Of a DNA stretch of 42,850 nucleotides, positions 6,391 to 13,236 are shown piece after piece. The stretch's first letter is position 1. Each line of letters opens with the position of its first letter. The notes below the pieces were generated by a model. The model made no database searches. It worked only from the letters and a program-made list of their open reading frames with translations, and was not told where the DNA came from. The stretch comes from an uncultured Candidatus Saccharibacteria bacterium (GTDB taxonomy: Bacteria > Patescibacteriota > Saccharimonadia > Saccharimonadales > Saccharimonadaceae), in NCBI GenBank assembly GCA_947307225.1, contig CAMZIL010000007.1, forward strand, positions 1 to 42,850, read 5' to 3'. A program made the translations under genes and the position numbers.

Positions 6391-7971
6391 TTATGCTTTA
6401 ATGTCTACCACAGAAACTTGCTGGCGAATGTCGTACTCGTCATATTTCTGTGCGGTCTCTGCATCGTTTAGCACTCTAATGTCGCTAGATATATTTACAT
6501 CTAACCATTTTAGTTTACCTTTATTAATATAGTCGGTCTCTAAAGTTGACCCTTCTAGGTCTTTCTTATGTATCTCGTCAAGGCCGTCGCTGATGTTTAA
6601 CACTACAATTTGCTCGTATTGTTTATCTTTAAGTTGCTGATTAACTCGCTTCAGTACGCAACTAAAGTCGTTCCCACCGCCCGCTTGGTAGTTTCGCATT
6701 TGTTCCTTCCAAGTGTCGCTCTCTACTGGCACTAACGGAGTCGCACTACAACGATGCATAGTCGCTTGCAAGTTCTCATAATGAACTTCTAGTTTAAGTT
6801 TCTCGGCTTGCTCTTTTACTTGTTTCATTAAGTCGTCGACGATATTCGCCACATATTCTTGCTGATTAACCATTGAACCACTCGCATCCACAGCTAGCAC
6901 AGTAAGCACGTTCGATTTGTCTACTTCTTTAACTCGCTCAATCTTCGTTCCTTTACGTAGCACGCTATATCGCTGGTCACCATACATGCCAATTCGCTTG
7001 CTTGGTCGCGCATAAGTCTTCTTTAACACTCGTTTCTTTACGTCGTTATAAATTACGCAATCTGAGGTCGCATCATATTTTAGCTCGTTAGTAAGGCTCG
7101 CTAAGATTAACTCTTTAACTTGCTTTAAGCCTTTCTTCTTAAGCTCGCTCGATAGTTTCTTGTCGGTAGAGCTGTCGCCTTCGTCGCCCATACCTTCCGC
7201 ATTAGCCACGCTCTGATCGCTCGCTTGCTTTTCTTGTTCAAGCTCTCGCTCATAGCGCTCGGCCTGTCCGGTCGCTTCCATCATTTCATCCATTGCCTCG
7301 CCGGACTGGCTCGCTGAACTGCCACGTTTGTCTTGCTCGTTCAGCACAAGTTTATTCATAATCGCTTCCAAAGTATGTGCGCCTAAAGTCTCTGGGTGAA
7401 ATCGCTTATTAGTTACTCCAGGAAGTTGCTGAGTTGGATTGAACATATATGTTCGCCCCATAATGCCGTCGTTTGCTTGTATCTCGCACGCTACTTGCAA
7501 CTTTTGCTGGTATAGTTTGCTCTTCTTTCTCGCTGCAACACGTAGCTTGCTATGCTCGTTAAATGCGTGCGTTAACTCGTGCAATATAATGTCTTTAATC
7601 TCGCTCAACATTATATATTCATTTAGCACCCATTCGTTGCCGTCAGCGTTCGCTAGCCAACGTTGCTCCGAGTCGGTGTAGAACTTCTCTTCGCCAATTC
7701 GCTCTATGAGTTCCTTCGTATTATATTCTTTAAACGGTCGCTCTAGAAGTTGCTTCATCATTTTCGCTGAGATAAATACGTTTTTGCCGTCGGTACAAGC
7801 CGGGCTACCAGTTCGCTCTAAGACGGCGTTCTCTTTCGCATACTTAGTCGCCGTGCAGATTCGCTCAGGGTATTTCTCCAGAAGGTATCTGCCGGTAATC
7901 GTTTCTTTAAGTTGTTCCAAAGCTTTCTCGATAAGCTCGTCATATTTTTTAATCGGGTATTCTTTCACCAT
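6391..7971 (-). CDS. metallopeptidase-like/VWA domain protein (DUF2201 type)
   Basis: 526 residues. The start is set at the ATG at 7969-7971 because AAAGGA lies five bases upstream; the frame extends six codons further but without an SD. The N-terminal domain has HELTH at about residues 131-135, a HExxH-type zinc-peptidase signature as in the N-terminal metallopeptidase-like domain of DUF2201 proteins. An acidic/Gln-rich linker near 200-260 leads to a C-terminal von Willebrand A domain with the MIDAS motif DASGS near residue 362. Such proteins are partners of MoxR AAA+ ATPases in bacterial chaperone-like modules, and a MoxR-type ATPase lies two genes upstream. The phage target is unknown. It is the last gene of the operon, followed by the terminator at 6335-6383. 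Confidence 0.85.
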   Translation of the reverse strand: MVKEYPIKKYDELIEKALEQLKETITGRYLLEKYPERICTATKYAKENAVLERTGSPACTDGKNVFISAKMMKQLLERPFKEYNTKELIERIGEEKFYTDSEQRWLANADGNEWVLNEYIMLSEIKDIILHELTHAFNEHSKLRVAARKKSKLYQQKLQVACEIQANDGIMGRTYMFNPTQQLPGVTNKRFHPETLGAHTLEAIMNKLVLNEQDKRGSSASQSGEAMDEMMEATGQAERYERELEQEKQASDQSVANAEGMGDEGDSSTDKKLSSELKKKGLKQVKELILASLTNELKYDATSDCVIYNDVKKRVLKKTYARPSKRIGMYGDQRYSVLRKGTKIERVKEVDKSNVLTVLAVDASGSMVNQQEYVANIVDDLMKQVKEQAEKLKLEVHYENLQATMHRCSATPLVPVESDTWKEQMRNYQAGGGNDFSCVLKRVNQQLKDKQYEQIVVLNISDGLDEIHKKDLEGSTLETDYINKGKLKWLDVNISSDIRVLNDAETAQKYDEYDIRQQVSVVDIKA

Positions 7972-7982
7972 AATATTCCTTT

Positions 7983-9053
7983 CTAACATTCCTTAACAAG
8001 TTCGCTCATGCTAACACATAATGCCGGCACGAACACTCTCGCTCTATACTCGTTCTCTCTAATCGCGTGCAAGCCTGTATACAAAGTCATCTTCTTAGCG
8101 TCGTCGTCGCCCTTCGCTTTGTAAGTTTGCAAGATTAGTCGGTATGCTTTGCTACTCAATTTATTCGCACGATAATATACGTCGTTACTTTTGCCCCAAA
8201 CTCGCTCGTTATTCTCGAGGCCAAGCTCGTCCAGCATCTTTACCATTCGTTTCGCTTTATAGTATTCGGTAATCGCTGCAGTAAGTTGCCCGAAATATCG
8301 CTTGTAATAGTATGTTCCAGTTCCGTAATAACCCAACGTAGAAGCTTTCTTGGTAACTTGCTCGATAGTGTGGTTCAAGAATGTGTTGTTCCTACTCGGT
8401 CGCAATGCTATCTCGATTAAGTCGTGCTTTAACTCGTTCGTAAGCTCGTCGCCTAAGATTTCGCCCAACTTATCCCTATTAAAGTATCCGTAAAAGTTCG
8501 CGCCATAATTGCTCTCTACATTTTGTATTGTAGCCCTATCTTGCTTTGCTTTCTTGATAAACTCTTTGTGTAATTCCGGCGCATAACGTTTCACGATATA
8601 GTTAATACGCAACATCTCTTTACAGCGTGAATTGCGGTGCTCGTTCTCGAACCTCGCATCGTGTGGTCGCAGGCTAAATACCGCCATTTGTTCCACGATT
8701 TTCTTGCCGTATAACTCGCACGCTTTCTTGTAAAATATGCTCTCACGATATGTTCCCACTTTATACTTGTCGTTTACAGTTCCAATTTTATATATCTTGT
8801 TATACTTGCAGAAACTCTCGTCGTCTATGCTCGCTTTGCGAGTTGACATTTTAACCGCACGATAAAGTTTGTTGTAAGGTTGCAGAATCCATTCGCTACC
8901 GAACATCGCACCTAGTATGTTTCCAATGTCGCTACTGTCGACTTTTAACCTCATCGCTAAACGTCGCTTAAAGTTATCTTCATAACCGCTTCTTATTCTA
9001 TCTTCATAATTTACAATATCTCGCGGGCTAATGTGTGTTAAAGTCTCTTTCAT
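7983..9053 (-). CDS. unknown protein of the MoxR/VWA module (356 aa)
   Basis: 356 residues, basic and Tyr-rich (RSGYEDNFKRRLAMRLKVD, YYGTGTYYYKRYFGQL), mostly predicted helical. I recognise no family. It is locked between the MoxR ATPase gene (TAATG overlap at 9053) and the VWA gene, a position in MoxR modules usually held by an accessory or substrate-adaptor protein, so a role in the same complex is a reasonable inference. The SD AAGGAG lies in the end of the upstream gene. Its HDARFENEHRNSRCKEML stretch holds His/Asn/Cys residues but forms no motif I can name. Confidence 0.7.
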   Translation of the reverse strand: MKETLTHISPRDIVNYEDRIRSGYEDNFKRRLAMRLKVDSSDIGNILGAMFGSEWILQPYNKLYRAVKMSTRKASIDDESFCKYNKIYKIGTVNDKYKVGTYRESIFYKKACELYGKKIVEQMAVFSLRPHDARFENEHRNSRCKEMLRINYIVKRYAPELHKEFIKKAKQDRATIQNVESNYGANFYGYFNRDKLGEILGDELTNELKHDLIEIALRPSRNNTFLNHTIEQVTKKASTLGYYGTGTYYYKRYFGQLTAAITEYYKAKRMVKMLDELGLENNERVWGKSNDVYYRANKLSSKAYRLILQTYKAKGDDDAKKMTLYTGLHAIRENEYRARVFVPALCVSMSELVKEC

Positions 9054-10099
9054 TAGTTGTTCTCCTTATTTAATTCGATAACTCGTTGGTTAATCTTAAT
9101 GATAGCCTCGACGGCTTTCTTCGTTGTGCCTTTCGGTGAGTTAAGTATCTGCCTACGTAGCGCGTTAAGCTCGTCCACGTCCGTCATCATTAAGATGTCT
9201 TGCGTAGTCGGTAGATTATCTTTACGCTCTTGTGGCACTACAACCTTGCTGATATTCTCGCTAGTCAAGTTCGCCCAGTTGGTCGTTACAATACCGTGTC
9301 CAATAGTGCGCTTGCTAATCTCGTCCGCCATTCGCGGAGTAAAGTTGTCCGCTACTTTCGCACGATAATTGCATACTTTAAAGTAGTTCATTAAAGTACG
9401 TGGGTTCGTTCCGTAAAATTTCGTATTGTCGCACCAGTGCTCGCTTGCGTCGTTAATAGTGTCGCTTACGAACTTCTCTAAACGTTCCGTTCCAAGTAGT
9501 CGCTCAATATCTGGCATAACGTCGCTCGCTATGCCCATCACATATTGTTTATAGTCGCTCGGCGTGTTCGTCATACGAACCGTTACGAACCTCGTTTTAA
9601 GTGGACGGCTAAGCTCGCACCCTTCGGTCGTATCTTCCGCTGTATTCGCTGCCGAGACTATCACTACATTGTCGGGCAGTTTGTCGTCCGGGTGAGTCGG
9701 TACGATTCTCGCTGTCAAAAGTATCTGAATAGCGTTCATCACTTCAGGTCGCGCGATAGTAATTTCATCTAAGAACAAGATTTGTGGTCGCTCTGGGTCG
9801 TTCTTGAAGTTCTCTAAAATCTTTACTAGCCAATCTGGCTTGTCATAGTTAATCATATTCGTCGCTGCGTTATGTACCGGAATACCGTTAATCATCTCTT
9901 CGCACAAGCTCGCTGCGCCAAGTTGCACGATAAAGTATTCGTCTGCCATCGCTTCAATAATTGACGATTTACCACACCCAGGCTCGCTGTATATAAGTAA
10001 ATTCGTTTTCGTTGCTAAACATTCCGCTACTAAGTCGCGAATCTCGCTAGCCTTTACAATAGATAGCCCCTCGTAAGAGCCGTTAATTGAGTTTTCCAT
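9053..10099 (-). CDS. MoxR-type AAA+ ATPase
   Basis: 348 residues. Walker A SEPGCGKSS is at 38-46 and Walker B ILFLDEITIARPEV has Asp111/Glu112, with the long insert after it (RPEVMNAIQILL) that marks MoxR/RavA-like AAA+ proteins. Sensor 1 is SAANTAED (Asn152) and LSRPLKTRF (Arg165-Arg170) provides the arginine finger region. These ATPases form hexamers that remodel proteins together with VWA partners; a VWA/metallopeptidase protein is encoded two genes downstream. The SD is AAGGAG followed by GAACGAAAATAC before the ATG, almost the same leader as the next gene upstream. A gas-vesicle GvpN or McrB-like role is less likely given the VWA/HExxH neighbour. Confidence 0.9.
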   Translation of the reverse strand: MENSINGSYEGLSIVKASEIRDLVAECLATKTNLLIYSEPGCGKSSIIEAMADEYFIVQLGAASLCEEMINGIPVHNAATNMINYDKPDWLVKILENFKNDPERPQILFLDEITIARPEVMNAIQILLTARIVPTHPDDKLPDNVVIVSAANTAEDTTEGCELSRPLKTRFVTVRMTNTPSDYKQYVMGIASDVMPDIERLLGTERLEKFVSDTINDASEHWCDNTKFYGTNPRTLMNYFKVCNYRAKVADNFTPRMADEISKRTIGHGIVTTNWANLTSENISKVVVPQERKDNLPTTQDILMMTDVDELNALRRQILNSPKGTTKKAVEAIIKINQRVIELNKENN

Positions 10100-10117
10100 G
10101 TATTTTCGTTCTCCTTA

Positions 10118-10381
10118 TTATTTATTAATCTCGCTTACTAGCTTCGCTAGTTCGCTTTTTGTTTTAATTTCGTCTGTTAACTTAATCAAATAATCTTTCA
10201 CGATTTCCGCACACGCAAGTTCCTCGTTAATCTCGTCAAGATCTTCGCTGTCTAAGCTCTCTTTCTCAACTTTCTCGCTTAAGTGTTCCACGTACATCTC
10301 TATAATCTCAATCGCCCAAATTAGTTTGTACTCGTCGCTGGCTTTCACGCCCGCTAATACGTACCCCTTAAAGTCTTTCAT
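10118..10381 (-). CDS. small acidic helical protein (87 aa)
   Basis: 87 residues with heptad-like acidic helices (EMYVEHLSEKVEKESLDSEDLDEINEELACAEIVKDYLIKL), likely a short coiled coil. The leader AAGGAGAACGAAAATA before the ATG is nearly identical to that of the MoxR gene downstream, suggesting the two should be translated at matched levels. No family is recognised. Its place at the head of the MoxR module could make it an adaptor, but nothing in the sequence proves this. Confidence 0.6.
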   Translation of the reverse strand: MKDFKGYVLAGVKASDEYKLIWAIEIIEMYVEHLSEKVEKESLDSEDLDEINEELACAEIVKDYLIKLTDEIKTKSELAKLVSEINK

Positions 10382-10411
10382 TATTTTCGTTCTCCTTTGT
10401 TGTTATTAAAT

Positions 10412-10606
10412 TTAGTCGTTCTGCATCGCTGAGATGCTCGCACGATAACGTTGCTGTTGTTTCGTTCTCGCTAACCTCCTTTCTTGTGTGCGCTTTTTAA
10501 CGCTGCTCTTACGAATCGCTTTTAACTGTCGTTTGATATTTGTCGTTTCATAGTCGTCATATATCTCGTAATCATTCCATCTTGAGTCGCTCAAATAGTT
10601 TTCCAT
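10412..10606 (-). CDS. small highly basic protein (64 aa)
   Basis: 64 residues. An acidic/aromatic N-terminus (MENYLSDSRWNDYEIYDDYETT) is followed by a strongly basic C-terminal half (RQLKAIRKSSVKKRTQERRLARTKQQQRYRAS), probably one long basic helix that binds nucleic acid. The start has AAAGGA about seven bases upstream. No family is recognised. It lies in the promoter-proximal part of the MoxR/VWA operon. Confidence 0.55.
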   Translation of the reverse strand: MENYLSDSRWNDYEIYDDYETTNIKRQLKAIRKSSVKKRTQERRLARTKQQQRYRASISAMQND

Positions 10607-10629
10607 ATAATCCTTTCTTGCAATATCGC

Positions 10630-10884
10630 TTATTTAACTAGATTGTTATAGTCGTCGCACCAAGCCGTTTCATATTTCTCAGCCTCAGCCATACAGGCTG
10701 CTCGCTCGGCTTTGTATTCCGCATAACTCGCTTTCGCTTGTTGTATCGTATATAAGCCAGTGAAAATCGCTGCCCAAATCGCTGTGCAAAGTAGCAACAA
10801 ACTCGCTACATTAAGATTATGTTTTAGTTTTTTGTTTTCGCTCGCTAGATAATCACGCTCTGCGAAGTTCGTTCTATAAATCAT
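10630..10884 (-). CDS. small single-pass membrane protein (84 aa)
   Basis: 84 residues with one transmembrane segment at about 28-49 (VASLLLLCTAIWAAIFTGLYTI). A charged N-terminus (NFAERDYLASENKKLKHN) and a charged helical C-terminus (KASYAEYKAERAACMAEAEKYETAW) flank it. Two Cys lie in the C-terminal part. There is no signal-peptidase site, so it should be an anchored membrane protein; more positive charge before the segment suggests N-in. Its start has AGAGGA upstream. It could tether the MoxR/VWA complex to the membrane or act in early takeover; both are guesses. Confidence 0.6.
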   Translation of the reverse strand: MIYRTNFAERDYLASENKKLKHNLNVASLLLLCTAIWAAIFTGLYTIQQAKASYAEYKAERAACMAEAEKYETAWCDDYNNLVK

Positions 10885-10938
10885 ATTGTATAATCCTCTT
10901 TATTATTTCGTTTAGTATTTTCGTTTTTGTTTGTCGCT

Positions 10939-11421
10939 CTATTCTATCGTTGCCTCCTTCCAATTTAATGCTCGCTGAATAATGTCGTAAACTTTATCCA
11001 TTGGAATATATCGCCCTGTTTTCTTTCTCAGTTTGCTCGCTAGTTCGTATTGGTCTTCACACTCGCTCGCAATCCTTCTCACCGTTTTCGCTGTGAGCGT
11101 TATGCTATGTTTCTCTGCAAACTCTCTCGCACGTTCCTCTCTATAATTTCGCTTTGGAATTATAATTGAACCGTACCCATACTCGTTCGCTTCTTTAATT
11201 CGCTCTAATTCTTCGTCCGTTAATTTGCGCACCTTAACTTCGCCGTGCTTGCTCGCTCTACCACCTCGGTGGCTAATGCTTCCGGCAAACTCGCGCTTTA
11301 ATTCCGCCATAATATCGCTAGATAAGTTAAAGTTTAAATCTAACTCTATTGGCTCGCTAATAAATTCGCTCGTATCAATATCTAAATTGATATTGATATG
11401 CTCGCTCTCTTTATTCGCCAT
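10939..11421 (-). CDS. hypothetical protein (160 aa) with shared N-terminal motif
   Basis: 160 residues. The N-terminal part, SEPIELDLNFNLSSDIMAELKREF, closely parallels SEPININFNLSSEQANAFSEMFKK in the next gene upstream (11907-12329), so the two share an N-terminal domain, probably by duplication. The rest is basic and helical (RASKHGEVKVRKLTDEELERIKEANEYGYG, then LTAKTVRRIASECEDQYELASKLRKKTGRY, resembling a helix-turn-helix-like or SAP-like pair of helices). DNA binding is plausible but not shown. The region before the ATG has AAAGCGAG instead of a GGAGG, an odd SD that matches the local AGCGA motif. It is the first gene after the promoter at 11470-11498. Confidence 0.6.
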   Translation of the reverse strand: MANKESEHININLDIDTSEFISEPIELDLNFNLSSDIMAELKREFAGSISHRGGRASKHGEVKVRKLTDEELERIKEANEYGYGSIIIPKRNYREERAREFAEKHSITLTAKTVRRIASECEDQYELASKLRKKTGRYIPMDKVYDIIQRALNWKEATIE

Positions 11422-11469
11422 ATTTTCTCGCTTTCTTATTATTAATTATTTATAATACCCTACATATAT

Positions 11470-11498
11470 ATTATAGCATACTCGCTCAAGTTTTTCAA
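11470..11498 (-). promoter_or_regulatory. sigma70-type promoter of MoxR/VWA operon
   Basis: On the - strand TTGAAA (11493-11498) and TATAAT (11470-11475) are 17 bases apart, with the same extended TATGC before the -10 as the promoters at 5941 and 12436. It faces the 11421-to-6391 operon. Confidence 0.8.
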
Positions 11499-11846
11499 TA
11501 ATTCGCTTTGATTTCGTTTTATAGTTTTACAAATTCGATCGCTCCACAAACTCGCGCGGATCGATCGCTTGCTAACCTTTCTCACATTTCTCGCTCTACA
11601 AAGTTGATAGTGATAGTGAGCTCGCTCTATAATTTTTCTCTATTGGCTCGCTGCGGAAGCTCGCTCGAGTAAGAGTGTAGTTAAGGTTGGATAGTGATTC
11701 GCTCTGGAGATCCGCCGGCGATCTTCGCTCTATAATCTCGCCGGCTCTCGCTCGCTAATTTTTGCTATTATATGCTTATGCTTATATACTCGCTTGCTCG
11801 CTCGCTCTGTTTTTTCGCTCGCTTTACTCGCTCGCTAAAAGCGCAA
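11499..11846. repeat. non-coding gap saturated with TCGCT motifs
   Basis: No gene is supported here. By eye about 24 TCGCT pentamers lie on the + strand within 11461-11940, against one AGCGA before 11940 (11851-11855). Longer units recur: GATAGTG at 11606-11618 (tandem) and 11690-11696, each followed by TCGCT; TCGCTCTATAAT ending at 11633 and 11736; and a perfect inverted repeat GCCGGCG (11714-11720) with CGCCGGC (11739-11745). Similar units occur in the 6.1-6.36 kb gap. Confidence 0.8.
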
Positions 11847-11876
11847 AAAAAGCGAGGGCTTTTCGCTCTCGCTTTT
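11847..11876 (-). terminator. terminator after the 11907-12329 gene
   Basis: AAAAGCGAG (11848-11856) pairs with CTCGCTTTT (11868-11876) around an 11-base loop. On the - strand the stem runs into a seven-T tract; the + strand also has a T-rich flank, so it may work both ways. Confidence 0.75.
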
Positions 11877-11906
11877 CTTTTTTCTATCTCGCTTTACTTG
11901 CTCGCT

Positions 11907-12329
11907 TTACTTGCTCGCTAAGTAAGTAAGCACTTGCTCATTAGCGACGATATTATGCGCTTTTAGCACTTGCTCTATATTTTCGCTTGTATTCGCTAGT
12001 TTATTGGCTTTTAGTACGGCTTGAATAAGGGCTTTAAACGCTTGTACTTTTTCGCATTGTACTCGCTCGCTCTTTTTCTCGCTATCTCCCCATATAACGC
12101 TTTTAAGCGTGCTTTTAGGGATATGCTCGCTATAATTGAAAACTAGCACTTGCTTAGTTTTTTCGCTCTCGCTCTCGCTCTTGCGGTTATGAATAACTAG
12201 ATATGAATAACCTAGTTTATGATATTTTTGCGCCAGTTTTTCAGTGGCTCGCTTTTTAAACATCTCGCTAAAAGCATTGGCTTGCTCGCTTGATAGATTA
12301 AAGTTTATATTGATTGGCTCGCTTTTCAT
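11907..12329 (-). CDS. hypothetical protein (140 aa), paralogous N-terminus
   Basis: 140 residues. The first 25 (MKSEPININFNLSSEQANAF) match the N-terminal motif of the gene at 10939-11421. The middle holds SESESEKT, encoded by tandem copies of the AGCGAG motif that fills this region, and the C-terminus is helical (FKALIQAVLKANKLANTSENIEQVLKAHNIVANEQVLTYLASK). No family is recognised. It is the first leftward gene from the arm junction, with its own terminator downstream, so it is likely a very early product. The SD could be AGAGGA some 13 bases upstream; AGCGAG sits where an SD normally would. Confidence 0.6.
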   Translation of the reverse strand: MKSEPININFNLSSEQANAFSEMFKKRATEKLAQKYHKLGYSYLVIHNRKSESESEKTKQVLVFNYSEHIPKSTLKSVIWGDSEKKSERVQCEKVQAFKALIQAVLKANKLANTSENIEQVLKAHNIVANEQVLTYLASK

Positions 12330-12435
12330 TGCTCGCTTTTCCTCTCTATCAGTGCACTATTTAATTATTATTATTTAGTTTTTGCTCGCTTTATGTTTTT
12401 GCTTGCTTAGTTTTTTAAAGTACAATGATATTATT

Positions 12436-12446
12436 ATTATAGCATA
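12436..12446 (-). promoter_or_regulatory. extended -10 promoter of the 12329 gene
   Basis: On the - strand TATGC-TATAAT (TATAAT at 12436-12441) repeats the extended -10 of the other two left-arm promoters; the -35 position is not a good match. It lies about 107 bases before the 12329 start codon. Confidence 0.6.
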
Positions 12447-12484
12447 TCTTGCTCGCTTGCATAGTTTTATTTTATCGCTATTGT

Positions 12485-12904
12485 AATTCGCTACCCCACA
12501 GTCCCCCCTTTTTGCCGTCTATACCCCCTGATTTATCAGGGGTGATTTGGGGTTACTACCAAGCCACATCAAAACATACAAATGTGTTGTAATATGAAAA
12601 TTAAAACATATTTTGAAATTTTTTGTATCCACGCGATTAAGACATTTCTGAAAAATAAGTCAATTTTTTACGAAAACAATCCAGGCGAAAAGTCAAGTAC
12701 CCCTGTTAGCAAATCCATATTACACCAAAATGTTTTTTGAGAATGTAAAGTATAACCGGCTTAAACCGCTATTACGCCATAAAATCGAGTTGGATACAAG
12801 TTGGATACAGGAGGCACTTTTTTGTAAAAAATTTGCATATTACAGTATATTCTTGCCAGACGCGCCAAAGGATGGCTTGATATAGAGAAAAAATAAAAAA
12901 TCGG
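12485..12904. promoter_or_regulatory. arm-junction control region (possible origin/operators)
   Basis: This AT-rich non-coding stretch separates the leftward and rightward arms. It contains an 18-bp palindrome at 12525-12542 (CCCCTGAT/ATCAGGGG around TT), a perfect tandem 11-bp repeat AGTTGGATACA at 12788-12798 and 12799-12809 with a related inverted TTGTATCCA at 12623-12631, and a homopolymer-rich segment. A spacing of 11 bp puts the two copies on the same DNA face, as in operators or iterons. No gene is supported here. The TCGCT motif ends at 12491, at its left edge. Confidence 0.55.
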
Positions 12905-12933
12905 TTGCAATGAGGCCGGAAGTGCGGTATAGT
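12905..12933 (+). promoter_or_regulatory. rightward sigma70-type promoter
   Basis: TTGCAA (12905-12910) and TATAGT (12928-12933) are separated by 17 bases, about 32 bases before the first rightward gene, whose SD is AAAAGGAGG. Confidence 0.75.
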
Positions 12934-12965
12934 CAGAGTATCAACTAATCGTTAAAAGGAGGCGC

Positions 12966-13235
12966 ATGGAGAGCGACGATTTCACTTACAGCTCGTTTAG
13001 TGAGGCGGTTGCCAAACTGGCGAGACACAATATTAATATCATTCACATCTACCAGGACGAGGCATCGGCATTCGTGAGCGTGGATTTTGAGTTTCAGTGG
13101 AGGCCGCGGGCTAACGGGCCGACTAAGTGGACGAAGATGAGCATGCCACTGCATTCTAGTATTACGTTCCCGGAGCTGGCCGCATCACTGGTAGCCATGG
13201 TGCAGGAAGTAAGGGCTGAGGTAGAGGGGCGCTAA
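12966..13235 (+). CDS. hypothetical protein (89 aa)
   Basis: 89 residues (MESDDFTYSSFSEAVAKLARHNINIIHIYQDEASAFVSVDFEFQW...). The N-terminal helix SFSEAVAKLARHNINI, strand INIIHIYQ and sheet AFVSVDFEFQW suggest a small alpha/beta fold. SD AAAAGGAGG lies upstream of the ATG. It is the first gene of the rightward arm, one base before the primase-helicase gene, and probably co-expressed with it. No family is recognised. Confidence 0.7.
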   Translation: MESDDFTYSSFSEAVAKLARHNINIIHIYQDEASAFVSVDFEFQWRPRANGPTKWTKMSMPLHSSITFPELAASLVAMVQEVRAEVEGR

Positions 13236-13236
13236 G

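Noticed and set aside
11461-11900. CRISPR array or tandem repeat from the TCGCT motifs
   Set aside because: Spacing is irregular, the repeat unit is only five to seven bases and there are no constant spacer lengths or Cas genes.
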